A DNA stretch of 31,302 nt from an uncultured Clostridia bacterium. Its GTDB lineage: Bacteria > Bacillota > Clostridia > Christensenellales > Pumilibacteraceae. Positions 7,022 through 15,671 of this stretch are shown here, piece by piece. The stretch spans positions 1 to 31,302 of the forward strand of contig CAKQPR010000019.1 in the NCBI GenBank assembly GCA_934270565.1. Reading direction: 5' to 3'. Under the pieces are notes generated by a model that ran no database searches, was not told where the DNA came from, and saw nothing but the letters and a program-made list of their open reading frames with translations. How positions within the stretch are numbered: the first letter of the stretch is position 1; each line of letters begins with the position of its first letter. The position numbers were made by a program, and so were the translations under genes.

Positions 7022-9223
7022 ATGAAAAAACTTGCAAAGAAGATAATCGCTGCCGTTGCGGGAATAGCCGCGATTGCCGCGTGCGCCGTTCCGTTTCGGA
7101 CGGGCGGGGCGGAAGCGCTTGTCGCGGGTGCGGAAACGCCTGCGGTTTCGTATGACCTCGAGCTAGCGAACGAGTACAGGGTTCAGGACGGCGTGAAAAT
7201 GAGCCCGATCGCGTATATCGACGTGGAGCGTTCGTGCGATCACGGCGACGGATCCGCAAGCGATGCCGACGCGTTTACCGTGGTTTTCGATAAGTCGGCG
7301 GCAGAAGGTAAAACCTTCTCGAGGCTTTGGGTGTATACGACCTCTTACGGCGCGAAGGAGACCTCGGAGGGCGGTACGGGCGCTATAAAGTCAAAACCGA
7401 TTGTAAAGGATACCGACGGAACGGCTTACGGCTGGGCGGGATCTGGGCTTGCAAACACGATCGCGACGGCTTCTTCTATCGCCCGAAACGCGGAGGGAAG
7501 CGTAGGACTTGACGGAGAAGGGGTCGCTTTGACCGAAAATTCGAGCAAGTGGTACGTTTTTTCGCTTGCCGCTAACGCTGGGCTTCAGACGGAGCAGGGC
7601 GCGACGAGCGGACTTCAGACGCTCGAAAGCTTCTCGTGGGAAATCGATCACGCTAAGCTCGCGACGCATTTCGAAATAGGCTCGGTTTACGGCGAGACGG
7701 CTTCGGGTGAAAAGGTAAGACTTTTCGATCCCGAAACATGCACCGTAAAATCGGCGGCGGAAGAGGGCGCGGGCAATTACGTTTACGCGTCGGGCGGCTC
7801 GAAAGAGTGCTTTATCGTAAAGAAAAAACTCAACGAAACAAATTTCGATCTCGGCGGGGCGAGCGACGGCTGGCATGCTTTCGATCTGCCGTTCGCCGCG
7901 TTCATAACGGATATGAGCGCGTACAGGGGAATAAGTATCCGCGTAAAAAACGCGTCCGACAAGCCGATTTTCTTTAATAAGTACTTCAACGAAAAGACCG
8001 AAACGGAAGGGCTCGTTGACGATAAAGGAAACCCGATTATCGGAAACAAGTGCGAAATCTGGTACGACAATCAGAATTACGCGGTTATCGAAACGAACGG
8101 CGAAACGCAGTATTACGGTCAGCATAACAGTCAGGTAATTCCGGCGGGGTTTGACGGGAGAATCGTCGTTCCGTTTTCGGCATTCGTCACTCCCGCGTGG
8201 AAACAGCTCCCCGACGGGAAAAGCGTTCTCGATACCGACGATATAGCTTCGCTCTCGGTTACGTTCCAGATCTCGGGCGCGTACTCCAAAGGAGCGCTCC
8301 GGCTTTCCGATTTCAGGCTTGAAAAGGAAGCGAAAGTCGGCGTGATCGCGCTCAGATACATTCAGTGGGAGGACGGAAGATACCTCGAATCCGCGCCTTT
8401 CGGGTATACGCTCACGGACGGCGCTGAATTCAAACCCGACGCGCAGTTCGAAACGGAAATCGAGTTCAACGGCAAGACTTACGTTCTCGACGAGGCGGCG
8501 AGCAGTTACGACAAAGCCGATCCGACCGCGTATATCGGCGGTTCGGTAACGGCAGTCAAGGGGTACGAGGGCGCGGCGAGCGCGGTTTATCGTCCGAAGC
8601 TGTATTACAGACTGCCGGGCAATTTCGTTCTCAAAGAAGCGCTTTATCCGAAATCGACAAAAACCGTCTATCCGAAGGGAACGACCGCCGCCGCGATTCT
8701 GAAAACAATGCCGGACGGGTTCGCGTTCGGCAATCAGTACGGCGGAATTATGCAGCTTAGCGGCGAATGGAGCGTGAAAAGCTCGACCGAAACCGAAGTC
8801 GTGCTCGCGTTTACGCCCTCGCTTGTTCCGTCGAATATCGTTATCGCGGACGAAAGCGTATTCAACGTAAAGGTGAGCATTGCCGCGAATTATCCGTCGA
8901 TCGAGTCGATAAGCGTGAGAAAACCGACGAAAACGACCTACGTCAAGGGCGAGGAACTCGACCTCGCGGGGCTCGAAGTCGCGGCGAAGGGTACGGACGG
9001 CAAAACGCGGGCGCTTGACGAAAGCGAATACGAAATTTCGGGCTACGACAAGACGAAAACGGGCGAACAGACGATCACCGTCACAGCGGAAGGCAAAACC
9101 GCGACTTTCACCGTAACGGTTATCGACAAAGCGGGCGAAAAAACGGGTTGCGCGTCGGCGGTAAACGCGCTCGGCGTACTCGCGGCGATAGTCGGCGCGG
9201 CGCTTGTTATAAGGAGGAAATAA
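7022..9223 (+). CDS. Cell-surface protein with Ig-like domain and C-terminal anchor
   Basis: A 733-residue exported protein. The N-terminus is a signal peptide (MKKLAKKIIAAVAGIAAIAA); the following Cys21 in IAAC could even be a lipobox. The middle is rich in beta strands, with stretches typical of carbohydrate-binding jelly rolls (GWHAFDLPFAAFI, RIVVPFSAFVTPAW, LRLSDFRLEK). Residues about 626-701 match a bacterial Ig-like domain of group 3 (YVKGEELDLAGLEVAAKGTDG, then GYDKTKTGEQTITVT). The protein ends in Gly-Cys (Cys710), a hydrophobic helix and RRK, a tripartite sorting-type tail. It forms an operon with the SGNH hydrolase one base downstream. The ligand is unknown; binding of cell-wall or dietary polysaccharide is inference. 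Confidence 0.8.
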   Translation: MKKLAKKIIAAVAGIAAIAACAVPFRTGGAEALVAGAETPAVSYDLELANEYRVQDGVKMSPIAYIDVERSCDHGDGSASDADAFTVVFDKSAAEGKTFSRLWVYTTSYGAKETSEGGTGAIKSKPIVKDTDGTAYGWAGSGLANTIATASSIARNAEGSVGLDGEGVALTENSSKWYVFSLAANAGLQTEQGATSGLQTLESFSWEIDHAKLATHFEIGSVYGETASGEKVRLFDPETCTVKSAAEEGAGNYVYASGGSKECFIVKKKLNETNFDLGGASDGWHAFDLPFAAFITDMSAYRGISIRVKNASDKPIFFNKYFNEKTETEGLVDDKGNPIIGNKCEIWYDNQNYAVIETNGETQYYGQHNSQVIPAGFDGRIVVPFSAFVTPAWKQLPDGKSVLDTDDIASLSVTFQISGAYSKGALRLSDFRLEKEAKVGVIALRYIQWEDGRYLESAPFGYTLTDGAEFKPDAQFETEIEFNGKTYVLDEAASSYDKADPTAYIGGSVTAVKGYEGAASAVYRPKLYYRLPGNFVLKEALYPKSTKTVYPKGTTAAAILKTMPDGFAFGNQYGGIMQLSGEWSVKSSTETEVVLAFTPSLVPSNIVIADESVFNVKVSIAANYPSIESISVRKPTKTTYVKGEELDLAGLEVAAKGTDGKTRALDESEYEISGYDKTKTGEQTITVTAEGKTATFTVTVIDKAGEKTGCASAVNALGVLAAIVGAALVIRRK

Positions 9224-9224
9224 T

Positions 9225-9980
9225 ATGAAACGGTTAAAAACGTTGTTCTGTCTTTTAATCGTCGCGATTTTCGCGACTGCGGCGGTTTCGTTCGCGCCCG
9301 CTTCGGCGGCAGGCGAAGCCGAAACGGCTACGCCGTCGAGAGGGTTCTCTTACGGCGAGGAAATGCGCGGAAAATCGGTCGTTTTTTACGGCGATTCGAT
9401 TACGGCAAGGTATATAAACCCGCTCAATATCGAGTCCGATTTCCGTCCGCATTATACCCAGCTTCTTGCGAACGAATTCGGCTTCTATTTCGCCGATTAC
9501 GCGATTTCTGGCGCGACCTTTGCCGAAACGATCAAGAACGCGCTTGTCGAAATGCAGAATTCGCAAGCGATCCTCGCTTCTGCCGATTACGTTTCGATAA
9601 TGCTCGGCACTAACGATTACGGCTTCGCTCGCGAGCTCGGCACGTTTGCCGCCGCGCCTTCCGAAAAATCGGTTTACGGCTCGATCAAGCTCGTGCTTAA
9701 CAGAATTTTCGAGATAAATCCGACCGTAAAGGTAATGCTTATCACGCCCGTCGAGCGCTATGACGCGGATTACGGAATGACCAAGCCGAACGGTAAGGGT
9801 TACACGCTCGCCGACGTGGTAAAAGCCGTGAAAACGGTGGGCGAAAGGTACGGCGTTACGGTAGCCGACGTCAGCGGGCTCGTCACCGACGAAAACAGAT
9901 ATTCGCTGTTGCAGTGCGACGACCTGCACCTATCGAGCGACGGATACGCCGCGCTCGCGGACGCGCTCAAACGGTTTTAA
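9225..9980 (+). CDS. Secreted SGNH/GDSL hydrolase
   Basis: A 251-residue exported esterase-like enzyme. A signal peptide ends near ASA-AGEAE (about residue 28). The SGNH blocks are present in order: VVFYGDSIT with the nucleophile Ser58, a Gly in block II (ISGAT), LGTND (128-131), and DDLH near the C-terminus (Asp232, His235). Such enzymes remove acyl groups, often acetyl, from polysaccharides or lipids. AGGAGG sits across the end of the preceding gene and the ATG follows its stop by one base, so the two proteins are made together. Deacetylation of the glycan bound by the partner is a reasonable guess, not shown. Confidence 0.9.
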   Translation: MKRLKTLFCLLIVAIFATAAVSFAPASAAGEAETATPSRGFSYGEEMRGKSVVFYGDSITARYINPLNIESDFRPHYTQLLANEFGFYFADYAISGATFAETIKNALVEMQNSQAILASADYVSIMLGTNDYGFARELGTFAAAPSEKSVYGSIKLVLNRIFEINPTVKVMLITPVERYDADYGMTKPNGKGYTLADVVKAVKTVGERYGVTVADVSGLVTDENRYSLLQCDDLHLSSDGYAALADALKRF

Positions 9981-10080
9981 ACGTGTAACGTTTCGGCGAA
10001 ATCCCGATCGGATAAAACAGTTTACGGCGGGAACATATCCGTTTTCGGAACGATAACGCGGAAAAATTTAACGAAAACGG

Positions 10081-10109
10081 TTGACAAAATCGGTTCACGG
10101 GAGTATAAT
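10081..10109 (+). promoter_or_regulatory. Promoter of the riboswitch-ATPase transcript
   Basis: TTGACA (10081-10086), a 17-bp spacer and TATAAT (10104-10109). Transcription would start near 10116, just before the aptamer. Confidence 0.9.
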
Positions 10110-10130
10110 ATCGGTGAAAAAAGACTTCCG

Positions 10131-10227
10131 TAAGGGGAGTAGCAGCGGACGCTTCGGGCGTTCGGTCGCGTTCGTCATCACGACGGTTTCGTTCGGGCGC
10201 GACGGTCGGAGATCTTGCAAGACCTTA
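10131..10227 (+). promoter_or_regulatory. yybP-ykoY (Mn2+) riboswitch aptamer
   Basis: The leader carries the hallmarks of the yybP-ykoY class: TAAGGGGAGTAGC at the 5' side, the second conserved loop CGTCATCACGA, and CAAGACCTTA at the 3' side, with P1 formed by TAAGG and CCTTA. Members of this class bind Mn2+ and usually switch on manganese-export genes. The 3' strand of P1 (10223-10227) is also the start of the following terminator stem, so metal binding should prevent termination and turn the ATPase gene on. Confidence 0.92.
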
Positions 10228-10250
10228 TGCATAAACGCATAGGGTTTTTT
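10223..10250 (+). terminator. Riboswitch-controlled terminator
   Basis: Stem CCTTATGC with GCATAGGG (one G-T pair), loop ATAAAC, then six Ts. It shares CCTTA with P1 of the aptamer, so the two cannot form together. Confidence 0.88.
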
Positions 10251-10275
10251 ATATTTTTGAAGGAGAACCGCAAAA

Positions 10276-12870
10276 ATGTATCGTGAAACGGTTGCAGAAA
10301 CGGCAGAAAAACTCGGCACCGATATTAAATCGGGGCTTACGAACGATGAAGTTTTGAAACGGCGGGAGCGCGACGGACTTAACGAAATAGAGGAAGGCAA
10401 ACGCGAGCCGTTTATACTGAAGCTTGCGCGGCAGTTTGCGGACGTTCTTATAATAATTCTGCTCATAGCCGCGGCGATTTCGCTTATCGTTGATCCGGGC
10501 GAGTGGGTGGACAGCCTTGTGATTTTAATCGTCGTCGCCGTGAACGCGGTGCTCGGCGTCGTGCAGGAGAGCCGCGCCGAAAAGTCTCTCGACGCGTTAA
10601 AGAAGATGTCCGCGCCCTCGTGCAAGGTCGTCCGCGACGGCAAAACGGATATAATTCCGTCGTCCGAGCTCGTTCGCGGCGATATAATTCTGGTCGAAGC
10701 GGGCGATTTCGTGCCCGCCGACGCCCGCCTTACGGAAGCGGCCAACCTTCAGACGGACGAATCGGCGCTTACGGGCGAATCGCTTCCCGTCAGCAAGAAT
10801 ACCGAGCCGATCCGCGGCGAAGCCGCCGCGCTCGGCGATCGGAAGAATATGCTTTTCTCGTCCGCGTTCGTTACCAACGGCAGGGGAAGAGCGATCGTTA
10901 CAGAAACCGGAATGGACACCGAAATCGGCAAGATCGCGGGGATGCTCGGCGCGCAGAAAAAGGGAACTACGCCGCTTCAGGATAAACTCGCGCAGGTCGG
11001 CAAGGCGATCGGGTTTATTTCCGTCGTGATCTGCCTCGTCGTGTTCCTGCTCGACAAATTCGTGATGAAAGCGGATCTGCTGTCAAGCTTCAAACTCGCC
11101 GTGGCGCTCGCCGTAGCCGCGATTCCGGAAGGGCTCGCGACGGTCGTTACGATCGTGCTTGCGATCGGCGTGCAGAAAATGGTAAAGGAAAACGCGATCG
11201 TCAAAAAACTTCCCGCCGTCGAAACGCTCGGTTGCACGTCCGTTATCTGCTCGGATAAAACGGGTACGCTCACGCAGAACAAAATGACGGTTATGGAAGT
11301 GTATAACGGAAAGCGCAAACTTCTTTCCGAGCTCGGCGAAGAGGACAGAACGCTTGCCGCGTATTTCGCCGCTTGCTCGGACGCCAAGATCGAGAAAACG
11401 CCGGACGGCGAAAAGCGCATAGGCGACCCGACCGAAGTCGCGCTTATCGAACTCAACGACCGCTACGGAATTCCGATCGATAGTGCCGAGCGCGTTGGCG
11501 AAATTCCGTTCGATTCGGATCGCAAACTTATGACGGTCGTACTGAAAACGGAACGCGGCTATGTTTCGATCACCAAGGGCGCGCCCGACATTCTTCTGAA
11601 ACGGACATCGGACGCGGGCAAAGCTCACGAAGCGCGTATGGCGGCGGAAGAGATGAGCGACCGCGCTCTCAGGGTGCTTGCCGCGGGCGTAAAGGTATTC
11701 GGCGAAATGCCCGAAATCACGTCTGAACTCGAAACAGATCTCGAACTCGTAGGACTCGTCGGTATGATCGACCCGCCGCGGACCGAAGTCGCCGCGGCTA
11801 TCGCGGAGGCGAAAAAGGCGGGAATACGAACGGTTATGATCACGGGTGACAACGTGGTTACCGCTTCGGCAATCGCGCGTTCGCTCGGTATTTTAGAGGA
11901 CGGTCAACGCGCCGTTTCGTCAGAAGAACTCGATAATATGAGCGACGAGGAACTGAGGGCGCATATCGAGGAAATTTCGGTTTACGCGCGCGTCGCACCC
12001 AAGGATAAAGTCCGCATAGTCGAAGCTTGGCAGTCGCACGGTAAAGTCGTTGCGATGACGGGCGACGGCGTGAACGATTCGCCAGCATTAAAGCGCGCCG
12101 ACATCGGTTGCGCGATGGGCATTACCGGCACGGACGTCAGCAAGGAAGCCGCGGACATGATCCTTACCGACGACAATTTCGTGACAATCGTAAAAGCCGT
12201 TCGTCAGGGCAGGGGCATTTACGCGAATATCCGCAAGTGCGTCAAGTACCTGCTTTCGAGCAATATCGGCGAAGTGCTTACCATACTTCTCGCCGAAATC
12301 GCGACCGCCGTCGGGCTGTTCTCGCTCGGAATTCCGCTTGCGGGCATACACCTTCTCTGGATAAACCTCGTCACCGATTCGCTTCCCGCGTTCGGACTCG
12401 GAATGGAAAAACCCGACCATGGCGCCATGTCCGTGCCGCCGCGCGATAAAAAGGAAGGATTCTTCGCGGGCAACCTCGGGCTTCATATCGCGATCGAAGG
12501 CGTGTTCGTCGGGCTTCTGACGCTTACTTCTTATATCATCGGCGAAACGGTGCTCGGTTCGCACGAAGTCGGCTCGACTATGGCGTTCGTCACGCTGTCG
12601 CTCACTCAGCTTTTCCACTCGTACAACGTAAAAAGCGACGGTTCGGTATTCCGCAAGGAAACTTTCGACAACAAATTCCTCAATCTCGCGTTCGTCGTCG
12701 GCGTGGCGATGCAGATGTTCGTGGTGTACGTTCCGGGTCTTAACGGCGTTTTTCAGTCGGTCGCGCTCAGCGCCGCTCAACTCGGAATCGCCGTCGCTCT
12801 TGCGTTCGGTATAGTCGTTATTATGGAAATCTACAAGCTCGCCGTTCGCCTTATAAAGCGCTCGAATTAA
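10276..12870 (+). CDS. P-type cation-transporting ATPase (P2A type), probable Mn2+/Ca2+ exporter
   Basis: An 864-residue pump with every P-type hallmark: actuator TGES (166-169), phosphorylation site DKTGTLT (Asp327), nucleotide-binding KGAPD (434-438), TGDN (523-526) and TGDGVND (595-601). Metal-site residues are of the SERCA kind: PEGL in helix 4 (284-287), SNIGEV in helix 5 (662-667) and NLVTD in helix 6 (697-701). The family transports Ca2+ and in several bacteria Mn2+. The Mn2+ riboswitch in its leader argues that manganese efflux is its main job. Length and domain order are normal. The start at 10276 follows AAGGAG. The gene stands alone, closed by a terminator. Confidence 0.93.
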   Translation: MYRETVAETAEKLGTDIKSGLTNDEVLKRRERDGLNEIEEGKREPFILKLARQFADVLIIILLIAAAISLIVDPGEWVDSLVILIVVAVNAVLGVVQESRAEKSLDALKKMSAPSCKVVRDGKTDIIPSSELVRGDIILVEAGDFVPADARLTEAANLQTDESALTGESLPVSKNTEPIRGEAAALGDRKNMLFSSAFVTNGRGRAIVTETGMDTEIGKIAGMLGAQKKGTTPLQDKLAQVGKAIGFISVVICLVVFLLDKFVMKADLLSSFKLAVALAVAAIPEGLATVVTIVLAIGVQKMVKENAIVKKLPAVETLGCTSVICSDKTGTLTQNKMTVMEVYNGKRKLLSELGEEDRTLAAYFAACSDAKIEKTPDGEKRIGDPTEVALIELNDRYGIPIDSAERVGEIPFDSDRKLMTVVLKTERGYVSITKGAPDILLKRTSDAGKAHEARMAAEEMSDRALRVLAAGVKVFGEMPEITSELETDLELVGLVGMIDPPRTEVAAAIAEAKKAGIRTVMITGDNVVTASAIARSLGILEDGQRAVSSEELDNMSDEELRAHIEEISVYARVAPKDKVRIVEAWQSHGKVVAMTGDGVNDSPALKRADIGCAMGITGTDVSKEAADMILTDDNFVTIVKAVRQGRGIYANIRKCVKYLLSSNIGEVLTILLAEIATAVGLFSLGIPLAGIHLLWINLVTDSLPAFGLGMEKPDHGAMSVPPRDKKEGFFAGNLGLHIAIEGVFVGLLTLTSYIIGETVLGSHEVGSTMAFVTLSLTQLFHSYNVKSDGSVFRKETFDNKFLNLAFVVGVAMQMFVVYVPGLNGVFQSVALSAAQLGIAVALAFGIVVIMEIYKLAVRLIKRSN

Positions 12871-12910
12871 CGAAAAAACGATAACGTATCGCGATTTTCG
12901 CGACGAAAAT

Positions 12911-12943
12911 AAAAGTCCGTCCGGTTGTGCCGAGCGGGCTTTT
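12911..12943 (+). terminator. Intrinsic terminator after the P-type ATPase
   Basis: Stem AAAAGTCCGTCCGG with CCGAGCGGGCTTTT, one mismatch and a few G-T pairs, around a 5-base loop, ending in Ts. Confidence 0.8.
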
Positions 12944-13011
12944 GCGTTTTAAGGCAGGTTTATGCGGGCATAATACAAGTATCAAAAAAGGCAAATGCTA
13001 TCGTTCGTTGC

Positions 13012-13041
13012 TTGATTTTAGTGTCGGGGGCGATATATAAT
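13012..13041 (+). promoter_or_regulatory. Promoter of the AroD-like/SDR operon
   Basis: TTGATT (13012-13017), an 18-bp spacer and TATAAT (13036-13041). The ATG at 13066 follows closely. Confidence 0.75.
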
Positions 13042-13065
13042 GAAAGCGTTAAGCGAGGTGACGAA

Positions 13066-13881
13066 ATGAAACTGTCCGAAATCGAAGCGCCCGCGGTCGC
13101 GGGAGTCGTGCGCGAGGTTACCGAAGCCGCCGCGAAAGCTCGGATAAAGAGGTGCATAGAAAACGGCGCGGATATGATCGATCTTCATTTGTCTTGTCTC
13201 GAAAACGCCGACGAAGCGACTTACGCGCGTGTTATCGAGGCTTCGACCGTTCCCGTGCTTGCGCTTAACTACAACTTAAAGCGTGAATGGGGCGACGCGG
13301 GTTTCGACGAGGAAACGCGGACGGCTTCGCTTCTCGCCGCGGTCCGTGTGGGAGCGGCGGGCGCGGATATGCAGGGCTACACGTTCGACGTAAAAAGCAA
13401 GTCCGCTTTCTGCGGTACGGACGAATATTCGTTTACGAAGAATAAGCCGCTCGAAGTCGTTACCGACCCCGAAGTAATAGAAAAGCAGCGCGAATTTATC
13501 GCCAAAGTACACGATGCGGGCGGCGAAGTGCTTTTGTCCTGCCACCCGAATATCGGAATGAGCGCCGACGCGGTCGTCGATCTTGCGGCGTTTCTCGATT
13601 CCCGCGGCGCGGATATAATAAAGATAGTCACGATTGCCGACGACGAAGAAGCCGCTATGGAAGCTGTGCGCGCTATGACGAGACTTAAAACCGAAATAAA
13701 AACGCCCGTATCCTATCACGCGGCGGGAAAATTCGGCGGAATTACGCGGGTCATAAATCCGCTTCTCGGCGGGAAGATCGCGTTCTGCGTGGACGCCGCC
13801 GACGAATTCGCGACGGCGGGGCAGCTCGATATCGCGGCTATGCGGAAGGTCACGGACGGCGTAAGGAGTCTTATAAAGTAA
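13066..13881 (+). CDS. Type I 3-dehydroquinate dehydratase-like aldolase-fold protein
   Basis: A 271-residue protein with the overall pattern of AroD (type I dehydroquinase). The Schiff-base lysine (Lys186 in DIIKIV), the catalytic histidine (His160 in LLSCH), a late arginine (Arg228 in GGITRVI) and the closing GQL segment are all in place. But substrate-contact motifs of true AroD are changed: the usual E-x-R-x-D of strand 2 reads DLHLS (39-43), and the FT.R segment reads LNYN (67-70). So the fold and imine chemistry are likely, while 3-dehydroquinate as the substrate is doubtful. The ATG at 13066 follows GAGGTG; the longer open frame covers the promoter. It shares an operon with the SDR gene and no other shikimate gene is near. 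Confidence 0.75.
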   Translation: MKLSEIEAPAVAGVVREVTEAAAKARIKRCIENGADMIDLHLSCLENADEATYARVIEASTVPVLALNYNLKREWGDAGFDEETRTASLLAAVRVGAAGADMQGYTFDVKSKSAFCGTDEYSFTKNKPLEVVTDPEVIEKQREFIAKVHDAGGEVLLSCHPNIGMSADAVVDLAAFLDSRGADIIKIVTIADDEEAAMEAVRAMTRLKTEIKTPVSYHAAGKFGGITRVINPLLGGKIAFCVDAADEFATAGQLDIAAMRKVTDGVRSLIK

Positions 13882-13917
13882 AATACGGCTGTTGCCGCAA
13901 ACATAACGGAGGAGAGT

Positions 13918-14721
13918 ATGGCAAACAAAAAAGTGGCGTTTGTAACGGGCGCGGGCGGATATATCGGCTCGGAAACGGCGAGACAACTCGCGGCGGCGGG
14001 TTATGCGATCGCGGCGTTCGACATCAATGCAGAAACGGCGCAAAAAATCGCTGACGAAATCGTCGCGGCGGGCGGAACGGCTCGCGCTTACGCGATCGAC
14101 GTTGCCGATCCCGACAACGTAAACGAAGCGTTCGGAAAGGCGTATGACGATCTCGGCGGCATTTACGCTATGATTCACGTTGCGGGCGGCAGCGCGCGTA
14201 TCGCGGGAAAAGGCACGGGATACCGACTTCTTCATGAACAGGAAGTCCGCGTTATCAAAACGGTTATCGACGTCAATCTTATGGGCGCGATATATACCGA
14301 CCGCGCCGCGATCAACCTTATGCTTAAAATGGAACCGGAGAAAGTCGAGGGAAGGGAAAGACAGCCGCATCGCGGCAAAATCATCGACTTTTCGTCCGTC
14401 GTCGGCGTCAACGGGCTCGCTTGGTGCACCGAATACGCGGCGGCGAAAGCGGGCGTTCTCGGGCTCGTCAAATCGCTCGCAAAAGAAGTCGGACAGTACA
14501 AAATCAACGTGAATTCCGTCGCTCCCGGCGTGGTTTCGCGCCCCGCGGAAGGGAATTCGGACGCTTACGAGTGCAAAACCAACTTCCTCGGCGAAAAATG
14601 CCTCGCTTCGGACGTGGCGGCGCTCGTTAAGTTTCTCGTGTCCGAAGAAGCGGACTTCATCACAGGTCAGACTTATATCGTGGACGGCGGCAGATCGCTC
14701 GCAATGAAAGGCACGGACTGA
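13918..14721 (+). CDS. Short-chain dehydrogenase/reductase
   Basis: A 267-residue classical-type SDR oxidoreductase. It has an N-terminal dinucleotide motif TGAGGYIG (10-17; the usual TGxxxGIG has Gly where this has Tyr), catalytic Ser160 in IDFSS, and YAAAK with Tyr173 and Lys177. It ends with the usual TGQTYIVDGG segment. The acidic residue after strand 2 (AFDIN) suggests NAD(H) rather than NADP(H). It begins 36 bases after the AroD-like gene with a good CGGAGGAG site, so both are probably made together and may act on the same hydroxylated or cyclic substrate. The substrate is unknown. Confidence 0.88.
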   Translation: MANKKVAFVTGAGGYIGSETARQLAAAGYAIAAFDINAETAQKIADEIVAAGGTARAYAIDVADPDNVNEAFGKAYDDLGGIYAMIHVAGGSARIAGKGTGYRLLHEQEVRVIKTVIDVNLMGAIYTDRAAINLMLKMEPEKVEGRERQPHRGKIIDFSSVVGVNGLAWCTEYAAAKAGVLGLVKSLAKEVGQYKINVNSVAPGVVSRPAEGNSDAYECKTNFLGEKCLASDVAALVKFLVSEEADFITGQTYIVDGGRSLAMKGTD

Positions 14722-14767
14722 TACGAAAATCGACAAAATCAGACAAAAATCCGATAAAATCGGACAA

Positions 14768-14808
14768 AATAAAACCCTCGCAAGGTCGATCCCCGCGAGG
14801 GTTTTATT
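14768..14808. terminator. Bidirectional intrinsic terminator between convergent genes
   Basis: A perfect 14-bp stem, AATAAAACCCTCGC with GCGAGGGTTTTATT. The right arm touches the stop codon of the Ppx gene on the minus strand. A smaller palindrome, TCCGAT-AAA-ATCGGA (14750-14764), lies just before it. Confidence 0.9.
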
Positions 14809-15671
14809 TATTTTCTGTTCCTTATGTAAGCCAGATAGCCTTCCATATTGTCGTGCTCGGAAACGGTGATTTGTTCGAGTCCGAGGTATTCGACGATGGA
14901 CAATAGCATTATCGCTCCGTGCCCGATCACCCGCGCGCGGTTGGGCGTGAGAGTGGGGAAGCGCGATATAAGGTCGAGGGTCGAGAAGATTTCGTCGCGA
15001 AGCCTCGACAAAGAAGCGAGCGTGAGTATGTGTCCGTGAATTTCGTTGGGGTTATATACCGTCTGGCGAAGGTCCATCGAAGCGAGAGAAGTTGCCGTTC
15101 CGCCTATCGCGATCGCGTCGTCCGTGCCGCTCACAATCCCGAAAACGGGCAGTTCGCGCTCGACAAACCGTTCGATCGCGTTCTTTTCCGATCCCACGAG
15201 GTCGATAAGCCTTACCATGCCGAGCGGAGCGGATTTCGCGTAAGTTATGCGGTCGGCGTTCCCGCGAACGATTTCCACGCTCGCGCCGCCGATATCGACT
15301 ACCGTCGCTTCGCCCGCGATATCGCCCGCCGCGCCCATAAGTCCGAGCCGAGCTTCCGTCTCGCCCGAAATAACGTCTACCGTCAAGCCGTTTTCCTCTT
15401 CGAGTCGAGCCTTGAACGCTTTGCCGTTCTTCGCCGCGCGCATCGCTTCCGTTCCGAAAACGTAAATATTATCCGCGCCGCGCCGCCGCGCTTCCGCCAC
15501 GAACGTGCGTATAGCCGCCGCTGTTCTGTCCATCGCTTCGTCCGACAGATACCCCGTCAGCGCCAGCCCGTCCGCAAGCGTGGTAGACGCCAACGTTTTG
15601 CGGTTTACGGCTTTTCCGTCGTCCGTCATCAGCCTGACCGAGTTGCTTCCTATATCGATTACGGCGTCCAT
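14808..15671 (-). CDS. Ppx/GppA-family phosphatase, short form
   Basis: A 287-residue ASKHA-fold enzyme of the exopolyphosphatase/pppGpp phosphatase family. It has the phosphate-1 loop AVIDIGSNSVRLM at the N-terminus, the ETEARLGLMGA segment, and the phosphate-2 loop VVDIGGASVEIV. Only the two ASKHA subdomains are present, as in the short Ppx proteins; the C-terminal HD domain of long forms is absent. It hydrolyses polyphosphate or pppGpp in known cases; which one here cannot be told. Its ATG overlaps the stop codon of the upstream ftsB-like gene by one base (TAATG), so translation is probably coupled. Confidence 0.92.
   Translation of the reverse strand: MDAVIDIGSNSVRLMTDDGKAVNRKTLASTTLADGLALTGYLSDEAMDRTAAAIRTFVAEARRRGADNIYVFGTEAMRAAKNGKAFKARLEEENGLTVDVISGETEARLGLMGAAGDIAGEATVVDIGGASVEIVRGNADRITYAKSAPLGMVRLIDLVGSEKNAIERFVERELPVFGIVSGTDDAIAIGGTATSLASMDLRQTVYNPNEIHGHILTLASLSRLRDEIFSTLDLISRFPTLTPNRARVIGHGAIMLLSIVEYLGLEQITVSEHDNMEGYLAYIRNRK

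Noticed and set aside
12925..13065. Extended N-terminus of the AroD-like protein
   Set aside because: The stretch contains part of the preceding terminator and the operon promoter; GAGGTG marks the ATG at 13066.
13066..13881. Plain annotation as shikimate-pathway 3-dehydroquinate dehydratase (aroD)
   Set aside because: The key substrate-binding motifs differ and no shikimate genes are nearby, so I did not give the symbol.
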